DNA of 64,000 nt from Alphaproteobacteria bacterium (GTDB lineage: Bacteria > Pseudomonadota > Alphaproteobacteria > Micavibrionales > Micavibrionaceae). Shown piece after piece: positions 26,290 to 34,715 of the stretch; position 1 is the first letter of the stretch; every line of letters starts with the position of its first letter. The stretch covers positions 930,001-994,000 of the forward strand of contig JAACPE010000001.1 in assembly GCA_009995595.1 (NCBI GenBank), read 5' to 3'. The notes under the pieces are model-generated. The model made no database searches and had not been told where the DNA came from. It saw nothing but the letters and a program-made list of their open reading frames with translations. The translations under genes and the position numbers were made by a program.

Positions 26290-27867
26290 ATGGCGCGTCC
26301 TACTCAACAAGAATTAGAACAAAAACTCCGCTCAAAACAAATTATGAGGACGGACGAGGTTCTGAGCCTCTTAAGACAATTCGGGTTTGAAGAGCGCCGT
26401 TCAAAAAAAGGCACCTCACATATTCTTATTTGGAACCCTGATTATCCAGAATTAGGCACAGGGACTGTTGTGGCTGGTACGAAGAAAAGGGATAGCCAGT
26501 TCAACGCTATCAAAATGTGCTTACACATATTAGAAATAGAATCTGCTTATGCCAAAAAGCCATTACCAGAAGAAGGGCCAGAGCCGATTAATGTTATTGG
26601 GGCGTTTGCCAAAGTAACGACAGAAAATCCTGACCCGCCTGATGATGTAGAAATCATCGAAAGCCCCATTACACAAAAAACTTATTTGCGGCATAAGCAA
26701 TATCCACAAATTGCGACAGAAATATTGGGGAGGGATACATCTACTATTATAGACAAATGCGCTTATATAAGAAATCGTGTTGAAAATTTAAAAGCCGCCC
26801 TTGATATCGCCGTACATGATTGTGACTTTGAAATGGAACAATATTCAAACGGCCATATTGTTTTAATGCATCCTGCCCATGCAGGCATTAGCGCTGTTTT
26901 AAGGCCTTTTACGCCGCGTCATGAAAATTGGACATCTATTAAAGTTGTTGAAAAATTGATAGACGATGCTGTTGCAAAAAAAGAAGAGTATGAAGAGGGT
27001 CTTCAACCCTACATTGATCATTATGGCTTAAAGGAATTAAAACCCTCGAGCAACGCACGTATTTTTGAAAAAGGTAACGCCTTTGATCTCACAATAATCG
27101 AAACTGTCCGTTTACCGATTACACCCAATGGCTATTTTTCACCAATTGACGGGATACGTCTTATTCAAGCATGCGAAAACGTGAACTGGCGTGACTTCCA
27201 TAAAGTTATAAGACGCAAGCATGGGTTTATTGTTGATTTACAAGCAGATGGAACGCAAAAGTTTTCTCACCCTTTACATGATGTCACGTTTGAAATTAAT
27301 AGCTCTGATTTAATGGCGCCTTTAGACGATCTCCTTGAAGGCTATCTGGATATGTCCGCCGAAGATCAAGAGTTAGAAAGTAAGAAAATTGAAAATGTAC
27401 TTAAAGCTTACGGAGATCGTCTCAGGATTATACGAAATGCCGTAGCGCAGCATGACGAAGTCACAACACCATGGATTAAAGAAGTCGTCGACCTTATACC
27501 TCATTTAAACACAATGAAAGCAGACGGAAAAGTAGTATTAGGTGAAATTGGAAAATTTAAATTTGTTCTTGGTAATGAAACACACTCCCTACCCGTCTTA
27601 TTTAGAAAAGGGGTTAGCCCTGACGGTAGAGCAACAAAACAGTTGATCCCCACGCCTGACACACTCAAAATATTACGCGAGGTAAAACAGCGGCAAATGT
27701 TAGAGGCAACACAGTCAATGCCAAGATTTTCCTTGCCTGTGACTAAAGAAAAAAAACCCAGAGTTGGCGATATTACAAGAATGTTTTCCCTCCCCCCTCA
27801 AGCCGCACCCCTGCCGCCGTTTATGGCGCAACCGCCCTCTCTTGGACCGAAAGCAGGTAAAAACTAG
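26290..27867 (+). CDS. Multidomain protein with HicA-like N-terminal domain
   Basis: A 525-residue protein. Residues 18-85 resemble the HicA mRNA-interferase fold: DEVLSLLRQFGFEERRSKKGTSH (helix, then the Gly-His element of HicA), a PDYPELGTGTVVAG strand pair and a final helix. Two later segments look like weaker versions of the same layout: residues about 180-235 (NGHIVLMHP, strand, helix) and 295-355 (NWRDFHKVIRRKHGF, HPLHDVTFEIN). The C-terminus is Pro-rich (PPQAAPLPPF). No signal peptide and no HicB partner adjacent. The domain call is by eye and could be wrong; no family is certain. Moderately AT-rich. Confidence 0.55.
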   Translation: MARPTQQELEQKLRSKQIMRTDEVLSLLRQFGFEERRSKKGTSHILIWNPDYPELGTGTVVAGTKKRDSQFNAIKMCLHILEIESAYAKKPLPEEGPEPINVIGAFAKVTTENPDPPDDVEIIESPITQKTYLRHKQYPQIATEILGRDTSTIIDKCAYIRNRVENLKAALDIAVHDCDFEMEQYSNGHIVLMHPAHAGISAVLRPFTPRHENWTSIKVVEKLIDDAVAKKEEYEEGLQPYIDHYGLKELKPSSNARIFEKGNAFDLTIIETVRLPITPNGYFSPIDGIRLIQACENVNWRDFHKVIRRKHGFIVDLQADGTQKFSHPLHDVTFEINSSDLMAPLDDLLEGYLDMSAEDQELESKKIENVLKAYGDRLRIIRNAVAQHDEVTTPWIKEVVDLIPHLNTMKADGKVVLGEIGKFKFVLGNETHSLPVLFRKGVSPDGRATKQLIPTPDTLKILREVKQRQMLEATQSMPRFSLPVTKEKKPRVGDITRMFSLPPQAAPLPPFMAQPPSLGPKAGKN

Positions 27868-27917
27868 CCTAAAATAAAAGCGTTGTTGCACCCATACGCA
27901 TTTGGTACAAAATAAGG

Positions 27918-29606
27918 ATGCGGCTTTTAACTATTCTATCTTTGTTACTCCTTTCTTCTACGGCACACGCGCAAGAGCTCTTTGGGCTGGCTATGGTGGG
28001 AGAGGCTAAATATGGCGCAAAAAGCACTCACCTTGACTATGCTAATCCTGATGCGCCTAAAAATGGTGTTTTAAAACAAGCCTCTATTGGGACGTTTGAT
28101 ACGGTCAATCCCTATACGATTAAAGGGAATGCGGCTGATGGACTGAACCTTACGACAGATAAGTTAATGGGAAGGGTTTGGGATGAACCTTTTACACTCT
28201 ACCCCCTTATTGCAAAATCGGTCAGCGTGCCAGAGGATAGATCAAGTATTGCCTTTACCCTCAATGAAAAAGCGCGCTTTCATGATGGATCAGCCATTAC
28301 CGCGCAAGATGTTCTCTTTTCATTTGAAACGTTACGAGAATTTGGCCGCCCGAATATGCGCCGCCTCTATCAATTAGCAACGCCTGAAATTTTGGATCAG
28401 GGCCAAATCAAGTTCTCCTTAAGCGGCGATTATGACCGTGAAACTGTGATGATTTTGGCGATGATGCCTATTCTCTCTAAAGCATATTGGCAGGATAAAG
28501 ACTTTAATAAAACCACGCTTGAGCCGCCCCTATCGAATGGCCCTTATCGGATTAAAGAGATTGAGGCGGGGCGTAAAATATCCTATGAGCGCGTTCCTGA
28601 TTATTGGGGCAAAGATCTGCTGGTGAATAAAGGGCATCATAATTTTGATGTGATGACGTATGATTATTTCCGCGATGATACAGTCGCGCTTGAGGCTTTT
28701 AAAAAAGGCGATTTATCACTACGCCGTGAGTGGGATGCAGGGGCATGGAATAATTCATATAATTTCGATGCCCTCGAAAAAGGTTATGTCGTAAAAGAAA
28801 ATATCGAGCATGGCCGCGCTGAGCGCATACGCGGCTTTATTTTTAACACGCGCCGCCCCCCTTTTGATGACATAAATGTGCGCCATGCGCTCAATCTTCT
28901 TTTTGATTTTGATTGGGCGAATAAAAACTTTTTCTTTGGACAATATAAACAGGTCAATAGTTTTTTCCCCAATACCGATTTAGGAAACCCCGCCCCCTCA
29001 GACTCCAGAGCGATGCGCGAGAAAATGCGCGAGGCTTCACGCCTTCTTGATAAAGCAGGATGGGTTATAAAAAATGGTAAACGCATTCATACCAAAACAG
29101 GGGCGCCCTTTACATTTCAAATTTTGACTGACACCCCATCGGCAGAAAAACTAGCACTTTCTTTTACCCGATCTCTCCAGAAAATGGGCATTGAGGCAAA
29201 CGTGCGCGTTATGGATACGGCGGCCTATCGCGCCCGACTGAATGATTATGATTATGATATGATTTTATATCACTGGAATTCCACACTTTCCCCAGGCACA
29301 GAGCAATATCTCTATTGGAGCTGCGAGAGCGCCAAAACGCCTTCACGGTGGAATTATGCGGGCATTTGTGACCCCTCAATTGATGCCTTGGCCAAAGCCA
29401 TACCAAGCGCCAAAACACGCTCAGAACTCCAAGAAATGGCGCAAAATTTGGATAGTAAGCTTATGAGCGGGCAGTATTTTGTGCCCACTTATTATAATCC
29501 CTATGATTTTGTGGCCTATTGGAAACCGCTCAAGCGCCCAGAAAACGTGCCTCTTTATGGGATGGTGCTCGAAACATGGTGGATGGAGCCTGCCCAAGGA
29601 CAATGA
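27918..29606 (+). CDS. Extracellular solute-binding protein, family 5 (peptide/YejA-like)
   Basis: A 562-residue periplasmic binding protein. A signal peptide is cleaved after THAHA-like STAHA (residue about 18). The mature protein has the SBP_bac_5 features YGAKSTHLDYANPDAPKNG, TVNPYTIKG, YPLIAKSVSVPEDRSSIAFTLNEKARFHDGS, FNTRRPPFDDINVRHALN and a C-terminal region close to YejA/oligopeptide-binding proteins. No permease or ATPase genes follow, so this is either an orphan binding protein or its ABC transporter is elsewhere. A small lipoprotein gene follows. Confidence 0.93.
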   Translation: MRLLTILSLLLLSSTAHAQELFGLAMVGEAKYGAKSTHLDYANPDAPKNGVLKQASIGTFDTVNPYTIKGNAADGLNLTTDKLMGRVWDEPFTLYPLIAKSVSVPEDRSSIAFTLNEKARFHDGSAITAQDVLFSFETLREFGRPNMRRLYQLATPEILDQGQIKFSLSGDYDRETVMILAMMPILSKAYWQDKDFNKTTLEPPLSNGPYRIKEIEAGRKISYERVPDYWGKDLLVNKGHHNFDVMTYDYFRDDTVALEAFKKGDLSLRREWDAGAWNNSYNFDALEKGYVVKENIEHGRAERIRGFIFNTRRPPFDDINVRHALNLLFDFDWANKNFFFGQYKQVNSFFPNTDLGNPAPSDSRAMREKMREASRLLDKAGWVIKNGKRIHTKTGAPFTFQILTDTPSAEKLALSFTRSLQKMGIEANVRVMDTAAYRARLNDYDYDMILYHWNSTLSPGTEQYLYWSCESAKTPSRWNYAGICDPSIDALAKAIPSAKTRSELQEMAQNLDSKLMSGQYFVPTYYNPYDFVAYWKPLKRPENVPLYGMVLETWWMEPAQGQ

Positions 29607-29671
29607 GAAGTTGAGCGGCGCGCCCTGCCCTGCTATTCTCATCGTAATGTTGATTCAAAAAGGTTGTTATC

Positions 29672-30229
29672 GTGTCTAAAAAAATTCTCGTTCTTGGTTC
29701 ATTTGCTGTCTTAATGAGTACGGGCGCTTGCTCTGCTTTTGGCTCGTTTTCATCAAAATTAGATGCCGCAGAGTTCTGGCAACGCCAAAGTGCAAGCTCG
29801 GCAATTTATATGCGTGGGCCAAAGGCACAACAAATGCTGCATCAAGATATCGCCAATTGCAGTAACGACATTAACGAGCTTCAAAAACTTGGTGCTATTC
29901 GTAAAGTCATGCCAACAGAATATAGTGGCGGCAACACCATGGAACCCCGCACAGCAGAGCAACAAAAATTAGATGAATGGGACACACCAAAACGCGATGG
30001 ATATTTATATGCAGAGCACCTTCCTTATCATGATTTTGAAACCTGTATGTATACTAAAGGGTGGGAACGTGTTGAGCATCTTCCCTATACGGATGTTGAT
30101 CGTGCGCGTGAAGAATACATGAAAAATATGGGACGCAACAAACCGCGCCGTGGTGGTGATCGTGAAAACGTGACATCATTAAACCCAGCGCAACAAAACC
30201 CACCGCCATACAAAAATTTGAATCAGTAG
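29672..30229 (+). CDS. Lipoprotein of unknown function
   Basis: A 185-residue protein with a lipobox at residue 20 (STGAC, then SAFGSF). GTG at 29672 is used as start, with AAAAAGG upstream. The mature part is polar and contains pairs of Cys (DIANCSND, FETCMYTKGWERVEHLPY) and two similar phrases, YAEHLPYHD and VEHLPYTDVD, about 30 residues apart. The last 35 residues are Asn/Pro/Arg-rich. A conserved alphaproteobacterial 'EHLPY' lipoprotein could be intended, but I do not recall a named family. Confidence 0.78.
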   Translation: MSKKILVLGSFAVLMSTGACSAFGSFSSKLDAAEFWQRQSASSAIYMRGPKAQQMLHQDIANCSNDINELQKLGAIRKVMPTEYSGGNTMEPRTAEQQKLDEWDTPKRDGYLYAEHLPYHDFETCMYTKGWERVEHLPYTDVDRAREEYMKNMGRNKPRRGGDRENVTSLNPAQQNPPPYKNLNQ

Positions 30230-31222
30230 TTAGGCAGTAAGCGCTCTGTTAGGTTGTTGGGCAGGCTGATTTACAGCCTCTTTGAATACTATTTTTGATG
30301 CGAAGGGGGTACCGCCATATTTTATGATACGGCTCATTTGGATATCATCATCATAATCAATGACTGCGTCCCAAGATTCACCCAATAACAGAAACTTGCC
30401 TAATGTGTAAGGTTTTTTATTATTTTTAGAAAAAATCATACCCTCTCTAATGGTATGAAGTCTTTTAGATGCCATTTCTGCAGCGTCTTTGAACATATGG
30501 CCTAAACCCTCAACCATTTGATTGTGAATAAATTCGAGATCTTGCTCACCTAACCTGCCCGTTAAGTCAAAGTCCATATTTGCTAAATGGTATAAATCAT
30601 CCGGTGCATTGAGATTTGCAAAATGTAATGCTTTTTCTAGGATATCTTCGGGAATATAACCTTCTAGTGCATTTAACTTAGCAGTTAAAATATAGGATAA
30701 TGTTTTTGCGTCAGATACTTTTTCTGGCTCAGACATATCAAGGTTATATCCCATCTTTGCCCATGCATATCCGCCAACTGAACGCTCTGCAGAAAATTTT
30801 AACCGGCGCACGCCAAAGGCAACATCTAAGTCAATAAAGCGCATTGTAATATCACGCCCTGTCATAGCCCCTTGGCTACCTTGCTTTAACAAAGTATCAC
30901 TTAGTAATACTTTGTTATTCAATATATCGTATTGTTGCGTATGAGAACCTAATTGAGGGTGATCTAACCAAAAGTTGAAAATTCCTGGTCTTATTGACGT
31001 GATGGCCAATTCAAATCCCTCTTTGAACTGAACTCTAAAAAGAGAAGCAATTTGGGCAGGTGTGAAACCAATCCACTTATTCCAATAAGCGATAGAGCCT
31101 TTTTGTACAGAGGTAAAATCGGATAGATATTTTATTTGAGGGATAGCAACAAAATCTTCTATACCAGAGGGCTCACCCCATTTTTGCAGTGTTGATACTA
31201 GTGGCACGCCGTAGGACCTCAA
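30230..31222 (-). CDS. Hypothetical protein
   Basis: A 330-residue, AT-rich gene. I do not recognise it. It has no signal peptide. A segment near residue 150 (ERSVGGYAWAKMGYNLD) contains a Gly-Gly-Tyr-Ala-Trp motif that may be a functional loop. The C-terminal 30 residues are basic and Pro/Gln-containing. The start overlaps the 3' end of the GT9 gene by 50 bases, so translation may be coupled; a GTG five codons in would shorten the overlap. Its stop abuts the lipoprotein stop, convergent. Confidence 0.7.
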   Translation of the reverse strand: MRSYGVPLVSTLQKWGEPSGIEDFVAIPQIKYLSDFTSVQKGSIAYWNKWIGFTPAQIASLFRVQFKEGFELAITSIRPGIFNFWLDHPQLGSHTQQYDILNNKVLLSDTLLKQGSQGAMTGRDITMRFIDLDVAFGVRRLKFSAERSVGGYAWAKMGYNLDMSEPEKVSDAKTLSYILTAKLNALEGYIPEDILEKALHFANLNAPDDLYHLANMDFDLTGRLGEQDLEFIHNQMVEGLGHMFKDAAEMASKRLHTIREGMIFSKNNKKPYTLGKFLLLGESWDAVIDYDDDIQMSRIIKYGGTPFASKIVFKEAVNQPAQQPNRALTA

Positions 31223-32162
31223 ACTTATTAATTATTATGTCAATAACAACTTGTGTTTTTAGGGTATTCATTAATGTTCTGTCAAGTGTCTTGGCAGAGT
31301 ATCCTTCAAAATCAATGAGTTGGTCATAGGTTTCTGGTGTTTGTGCAATAGCACAATGATCACCATACGGGGCATATAAATGCGGATAGCTGGGACCAAA
31401 TAACCCTAAGGTTGGCACTTTAGCGGCGGTGGCGGCGTGCATTAGGCCGCTATCATTGCCGATATAAAAATCACATTTTGCAAGGGCGGCAGCAACTTCG
31501 CCAGGCATTCCTTTAGCTATGCCAACAATGCGGCGCTCTGGCGGGATGCTCTCTAAAACAGGCTTGGCTTGCGCTTCTTCCCCCGGCGCGGCAAAAATGG
31601 CAACGCGGGCATGAGGCATTACACCGTCATCAGAAGTCATCCAGTTGATGACCTCAATAAAATTTTCTGCTGGCCATGTTTTGCCTATCCAATTTGCCGA
31701 AGGTCCCACACCAATAACGGGCGCCCCATCGGGGATTAAGCTATTTGCAAAAGCCTGTTGGGCGGCAGTAAAGTAGAGGGAGGGCTCTGGAACACGCTGA
31801 AGCTTCATCACTTGCGCGGCCTGTTCAACCTTATGCTTTGTTTGATCAATATGCTTGCTAAAAATATAGCGCTTTTTGGCAAAGATTAGACGGGACACGG
31901 CGCTATCGCGCAAATCAATCACCATATCCCAGCGCGTGCCAATCGCGTCTTTCCACAAGTCAATCCAATGGCCGTGACGCTTTTTCTTTTTCATTTGGAT
32001 GATGCGCTCAACATTGGGGAAACCTTCGAATATGCTAGCGGGCAGCCAGCCACATGCGATGGTGACTTTGGCATAAGGATACTCTATGAGCAAATGATTG
32101 AGCAAACCTGTCGATAAAATTCCATCTCCTAGGCGCGTTGATGTTATAAAAAGCACTTTCAT
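31173..32162 (-). CDS. Glycosyltransferase family 9 (LPS heptosyltransferase-like)
   Basis: A 329-residue GT-B fold enzyme. Family features include the N-terminal LFITSTRLGDGILSTGLL, the nucleotide-sugar site VIGVGPSANWIGKTWPAENF and the C-terminal IGNDSGLMHAATAAKVPTLGLFGPS. GT9 enzymes usually transfer heptose from ADP-heptose to LPS inner core or related acceptors at the cytoplasmic membrane. No other LPS genes are nearby, so the acceptor is unknown. It is divergent from ygfZ with 29 bases between starts. Confidence 0.92.
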   Translation of the reverse strand: MKVLFITSTRLGDGILSTGLLNHLLIEYPYAKVTIACGWLPASIFEGFPNVERIIQMKKKKRHGHWIDLWKDAIGTRWDMVIDLRDSAVSRLIFAKKRYIFSKHIDQTKHKVEQAAQVMKLQRVPEPSLYFTAAQQAFANSLIPDGAPVIGVGPSANWIGKTWPAENFIEVINWMTSDDGVMPHARVAIFAAPGEEAQAKPVLESIPPERRIVGIAKGMPGEVAAALAKCDFYIGNDSGLMHAATAAKVPTLGLFGPSYPHLYAPYGDHCAIAQTPETYDQLIDFEGYSAKTLDRTLMNTLKTQVVIDIIINKFEVLRRATSINTAKMG

Positions 32163-32191
32163 AAGCGCTATTAGAGAGATAACCTATCCTC

Positions 32192-32968
32192 ATGTCAAAA
32201 GCATTTTATGCCCCATTAAAAAACCGAGGCCTTCTCCATATTGAAGGACAAGATCGTTACGATTTCCTGCAAGGGTTGGTGAGTAACGATGTGCATAAGG
32301 TGAAGAGCGATAAAATCGTTTATGCCTGCCTTTTAACGCCGCAAGGCAAGTTCCTCCATGATTTTTTTATCCTTGAAGGTGATTGGTTTTTAATGATTGA
32401 TTGTGAGGGCGGTACGCGCGCGCTTGATCTTTATAACCGTCTTAAACGCTATACGCTTCGCGCCGATGTGTTTTTATCGGTAGAGGAAAATAACGCCGTT
32501 TACGCCGTAATGGGTGAGAGCGATTTAGGTATTGTCGATCCACGTCATTTTAAAATGGGACGACGCATCTTTGAAAAACCTGACCTTCCCGAAGCATCTT
32601 TTGATGAATGGGATGCAGAGCGCATTGCCCTTGTCATCCCCGATGGCAGCAGAGATATGGAAGTAGAGCGCTCTACGCTATTGGAATGCAATATTGATAA
32701 ATTGCATGGCATTGATTGGAACAAAGGCTGTTACATGGGTCAAGAGCTGACCGCGCGGATGCATCATCGCCATCTTGGCAAAAAACATCTGTATACAATA
32801 ACAAGTGAGACGGCCTTGCCCGCACCGTTTAGCGACATTCATTTAAATGGCGTTCTAGCTGGTAATATGCGCTCATCCTGTGGCAATATCGGCCTCGCAC
32901 TTTTAAAAGATGACGCAATACAAGGATTTAATAATGACAAAAATAGCTTACGTATTTTGGGACTGTGA
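32192..32968 (+). CDS. ygfZ: Folate-binding protein YgfZ (CAF17-like, Fe-S cluster assembly)
   Basis: A 258-residue GcvT-like protein. The diagnostic motif KGCYMGQE with its invariant Cys is near residue 175, and the N-terminal RDF/ FLQGLVSNDV segment fits the folate-binding domain. YgfZ supports assembly or repair of certain Fe-S enzymes with tetrahydrofolate. The C-terminal barrel is slightly short. The last 35 bases overlap the start of the HAD gene. Confidence 0.93.
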   Translation: MSKAFYAPLKNRGLLHIEGQDRYDFLQGLVSNDVHKVKSDKIVYACLLTPQGKFLHDFFILEGDWFLMIDCEGGTRALDLYNRLKRYTLRADVFLSVEENNAVYAVMGESDLGIVDPRHFKMGRRIFEKPDLPEASFDEWDAERIALVIPDGSRDMEVERSTLLECNIDKLHGIDWNKGCYMGQELTARMHHRHLGKKHLYTITSETALPAPFSDIHLNGVLAGNMRSSCGNIGLALLKDDAIQGFNNDKNSLRILGL

Positions 32969-33548
32969 CAATACCCTCGTCCATACGGCAGAGCATCACT
33001 GGCTTAAAAATCTTCATGTGCTCAAACGTCACGGCGTTGATTTACCCGAGGAGCATAAGCATCGCGTCTTTTTACAAGGCAGCCCACAAAATTATGAATG
33101 GTTTATAAGCGAGCTTGGCCTAAAATGTGACCGCGACACCTATTTGCGCGAGGTGGACGCATGGTTCACTGAAAATGCCGGACAGATTAAAATTAGAGAT
33201 GGTGTTATTGAGGCCTTGGAGCATTTCAAATCGAACAATATTCCCCAAGCCGTTGTTTCAAATGGGCGCACCCATTCTGTCCGCACTGTTTTGGATGCTG
33301 TTCATTTAAGCCCCTATTTTGATGCTATGCTGTGTAAGGAGGATTATGAAGGGCGCAAACCTGATCCTGAACCTTATCTGGCAGGTATCCGTGCCTTAGA
33401 AGCCATTCATGGCATATCTATTGATCCCGCTGCGTGTTTGGCGATCGAAGATGAAGAAAAAGGCATGCAATCAGCAAAAGCCGCTGGTATGCGTGTTTTA
33501 TACCGCCCTTTAGGTGATGATAGGCCGTTTGATTTTCTTCTTTTGTAG
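32934..33548 (+). CDS. HAD-superfamily hydrolase
   Basis: A 204-residue HAD phosphatase with a small helical cap. Motifs: FWDCDNT (nucleophile Asp, general acid Asp), VVSNGR, Lys in GRKPDPEPYLAG, and AIEDEEKGMQSAKAAGM. The frame extends eight codons upstream, but ATG at 32934 has an AAGGA site. It overlaps the end of ygfZ by 35 bases, so the two are co-translated. Substrate unknown; sugar- or nucleotide-phosphate by family. Confidence 0.88.
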   Translation: MTKIAYVFWDCDNTLVHTAEHHWLKNLHVLKRHGVDLPEEHKHRVFLQGSPQNYEWFISELGLKCDRDTYLREVDAWFTENAGQIKIRDGVIEALEHFKSNNIPQAVVSNGRTHSVRTVLDAVHLSPYFDAMLCKEDYEGRKPDPEPYLAGIRALEAIHGISIDPAACLAIEDEEKGMQSAKAAGMRVLYRPLGDDRPFDFLLL

Positions 33549-33598
33549 ATCAATCAGAAAAATTAAAATCTTAATCAAAATACCTGATAATTCATTTA

Positions 33599-33630
33599 TT
33601 GGACATAATAAATCATCTTTTGTTAATATT
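33599..33630 (+). promoter_or_regulatory. Promoter region of the 33.7-kb gene carrying the shared GACATAATAA/TTTGTTA motif
   Basis: TTGGAC (33599-33604) with a 17-base spacer to GTTAAT. GACATAATAA (33602-33611) and TTTGTTA (33619-33625) are separated by exactly the same distance as in the promoter at 34.65 kb, so the two genes may be controlled by one regulator. Confidence 0.45.
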
Positions 33631-33667
33631 TAAGTATTAGAGTAATGCTTAAAGGAAATAAAATACG

Positions 33668-34516
33668 ATGAAACTCTCAAGTGTCTTTTCAGCAATTGTT
33701 AACCCCCTTGGCGCTCTATCCGAGGCTGCTGCTAAAACAAACATTCCAGATGCTTTAATGCCTGCAGTAGAGAGAAAAATAGCGGGAACTGATTATACTG
33801 CCGAAAATATGATTAAGCAGGGACTATCCAGAGTGCCGGGTGTTGGCGAAGCAATTTCATTAGGCGATGGTGGTAAATTTAATAAAGCACACGCTGATGT
33901 AATACAGGATATGGATGATCAGGGCATACCCGGTTTTGCAGTGAGAGAATATACGGCACCTGATGGGACAAATTATAAAATTGCTATTGATGCTAGTGAG
34001 ACAATTCATGATGGTGGCGACACAGCTTACCCTATAACCGTTATTAATAATGGTTTAAGCCAAACAGCAGGCAGACCTGTTCTGGACACAAACCATGAAG
34101 GTGACCAAAATATTCAAAGGGAGTTGAATAGACTATATCAAGAAGCAAAGGCAGAGGCTGAAGGTGAGATTGTAGAGGCATTGCAGCGCGGTGTAACACC
34201 ACAAGAGTACGAAGATCGGCTGGGTCGATATGACACATCAGAGGGTTTAGAATATCATCTAGATAGCGTTACAGAGATAATCAAAGACACAGATTATGAC
34301 CCAGAACACAGACAAACAGATATGGATTACCATCTTAATCAGGCAAGAGAAGAGCTTGAAAAAGCTATGTCAGATGCTCGAATTGACATGAGTGAGGAAT
34401 CTCTTAAACAAAGCGAAATCATGCAGCAACAGTTTAGTATGCTAGAGAGAATGGTTAGAACTGGGGAGCTTTTGAGCCCATCAGAGAGAGTACCAACCTA
34501 TGCTCCAAGCCCTTAA
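33668..34516 (+). CDS. Hypothetical protein, AT-rich accessory gene
   Basis: A 282-residue protein I do not recognise. The N-terminal 60 residues are hydrophobic/Ala-rich without a classical signal peptide. Middle part is beta-rich (FAVREYTAPDGTNYKIAIDAS, YPITVINNG). Residues 155-260 are acidic, Glu/Gln-rich and probably coiled coil (QRELNRLYQEAKAEAEGEIVEAL). The end is Pro-rich. Ribosome site AAAGGAAA precedes the ATG. It lies downstream of the promoter described at 33599 and is followed by a regulatory gap shared with the OMP-like gene. Confidence 0.7.
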   Translation: MKLSSVFSAIVNPLGALSEAAAKTNIPDALMPAVERKIAGTDYTAENMIKQGLSRVPGVGEAISLGDGGKFNKAHADVIQDMDDQGIPGFAVREYTAPDGTNYKIAIDASETIHDGGDTAYPITVINNGLSQTAGRPVLDTNHEGDQNIQRELNRLYQEAKAEAEGEIVEALQRGVTPQEYEDRLGRYDTSEGLEYHLDSVTEIIKDTDYDPEHRQTDMDYHLNQAREELEKAMSDARIDMSEESLKQSEIMQQQFSMLERMVRTGELLSPSERVPTYAPSP

Positions 34517-34633
34517 TGCTAAAATTAAGCTTAAATTAGCTGTCATAAGCAATAAGATAGGAAATAGAAACCATGCGATCGTTAGTGTTAATACACTAAC
34601 GTTACGGTAGATTTGAATATCCTCTGTAAACAT
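34481..34633 (-). CDS. Possible 50-residue membrane protein
   Basis: Minus-strand frame with ATG at 34633, AAAGG 11 bases upstream, and a strongly hydrophobic centre (about residues 13-40: a run of Leu, Ile, Thr, Ala with Trp and Phe). It overlaps the end of the preceding gene by 36 bases. It could be a small single-pass protein of toxin or regulatory type, or chance. No family. Confidence 0.28.
   Translation of the reverse strand: MFTEDIQIYRNVSVLTLTIAWFLFPILLLMTANLSLILALRAWSIGWYSL
34580..34601. repeat. Perfect 9-bp inverted repeat
   Basis: CGTTAGTGT (34580-34588), TAAT, ACACTAACG (34593-34601). It forms a tight hairpin with no T run, so it is more likely an operator or RNA element than a terminator. 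It lies within the small minus-strand frame. Confidence 0.75.
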
Positions 34634-34651
34634 AACTGTTCTTGCCTTTAT

Positions 34652-34693
34652 TTGACATAATAATTAGATATTTGTTACTATTATCTAATTATT
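34652..34693 (+). promoter_or_regulatory. Promoter with perfect 12-bp inverted repeat, upstream of the OMP-like gene
   Basis: TTGACA (34652-34657), 18-base spacer, TACTAT (34676-34681). AATAATTAGATA (34659-34670) is mirrored by TATCTAATTATT (34682-34693) with 11 bases between, flanking the -10 region. This is a strong operator candidate. It shares GACATAATAA...TTTGTTA with the promoter at 33599. Confidence 0.6.
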
Positions 34694-34715
34694 TAAGATA
34701 ACAAAAGGGCATGAA

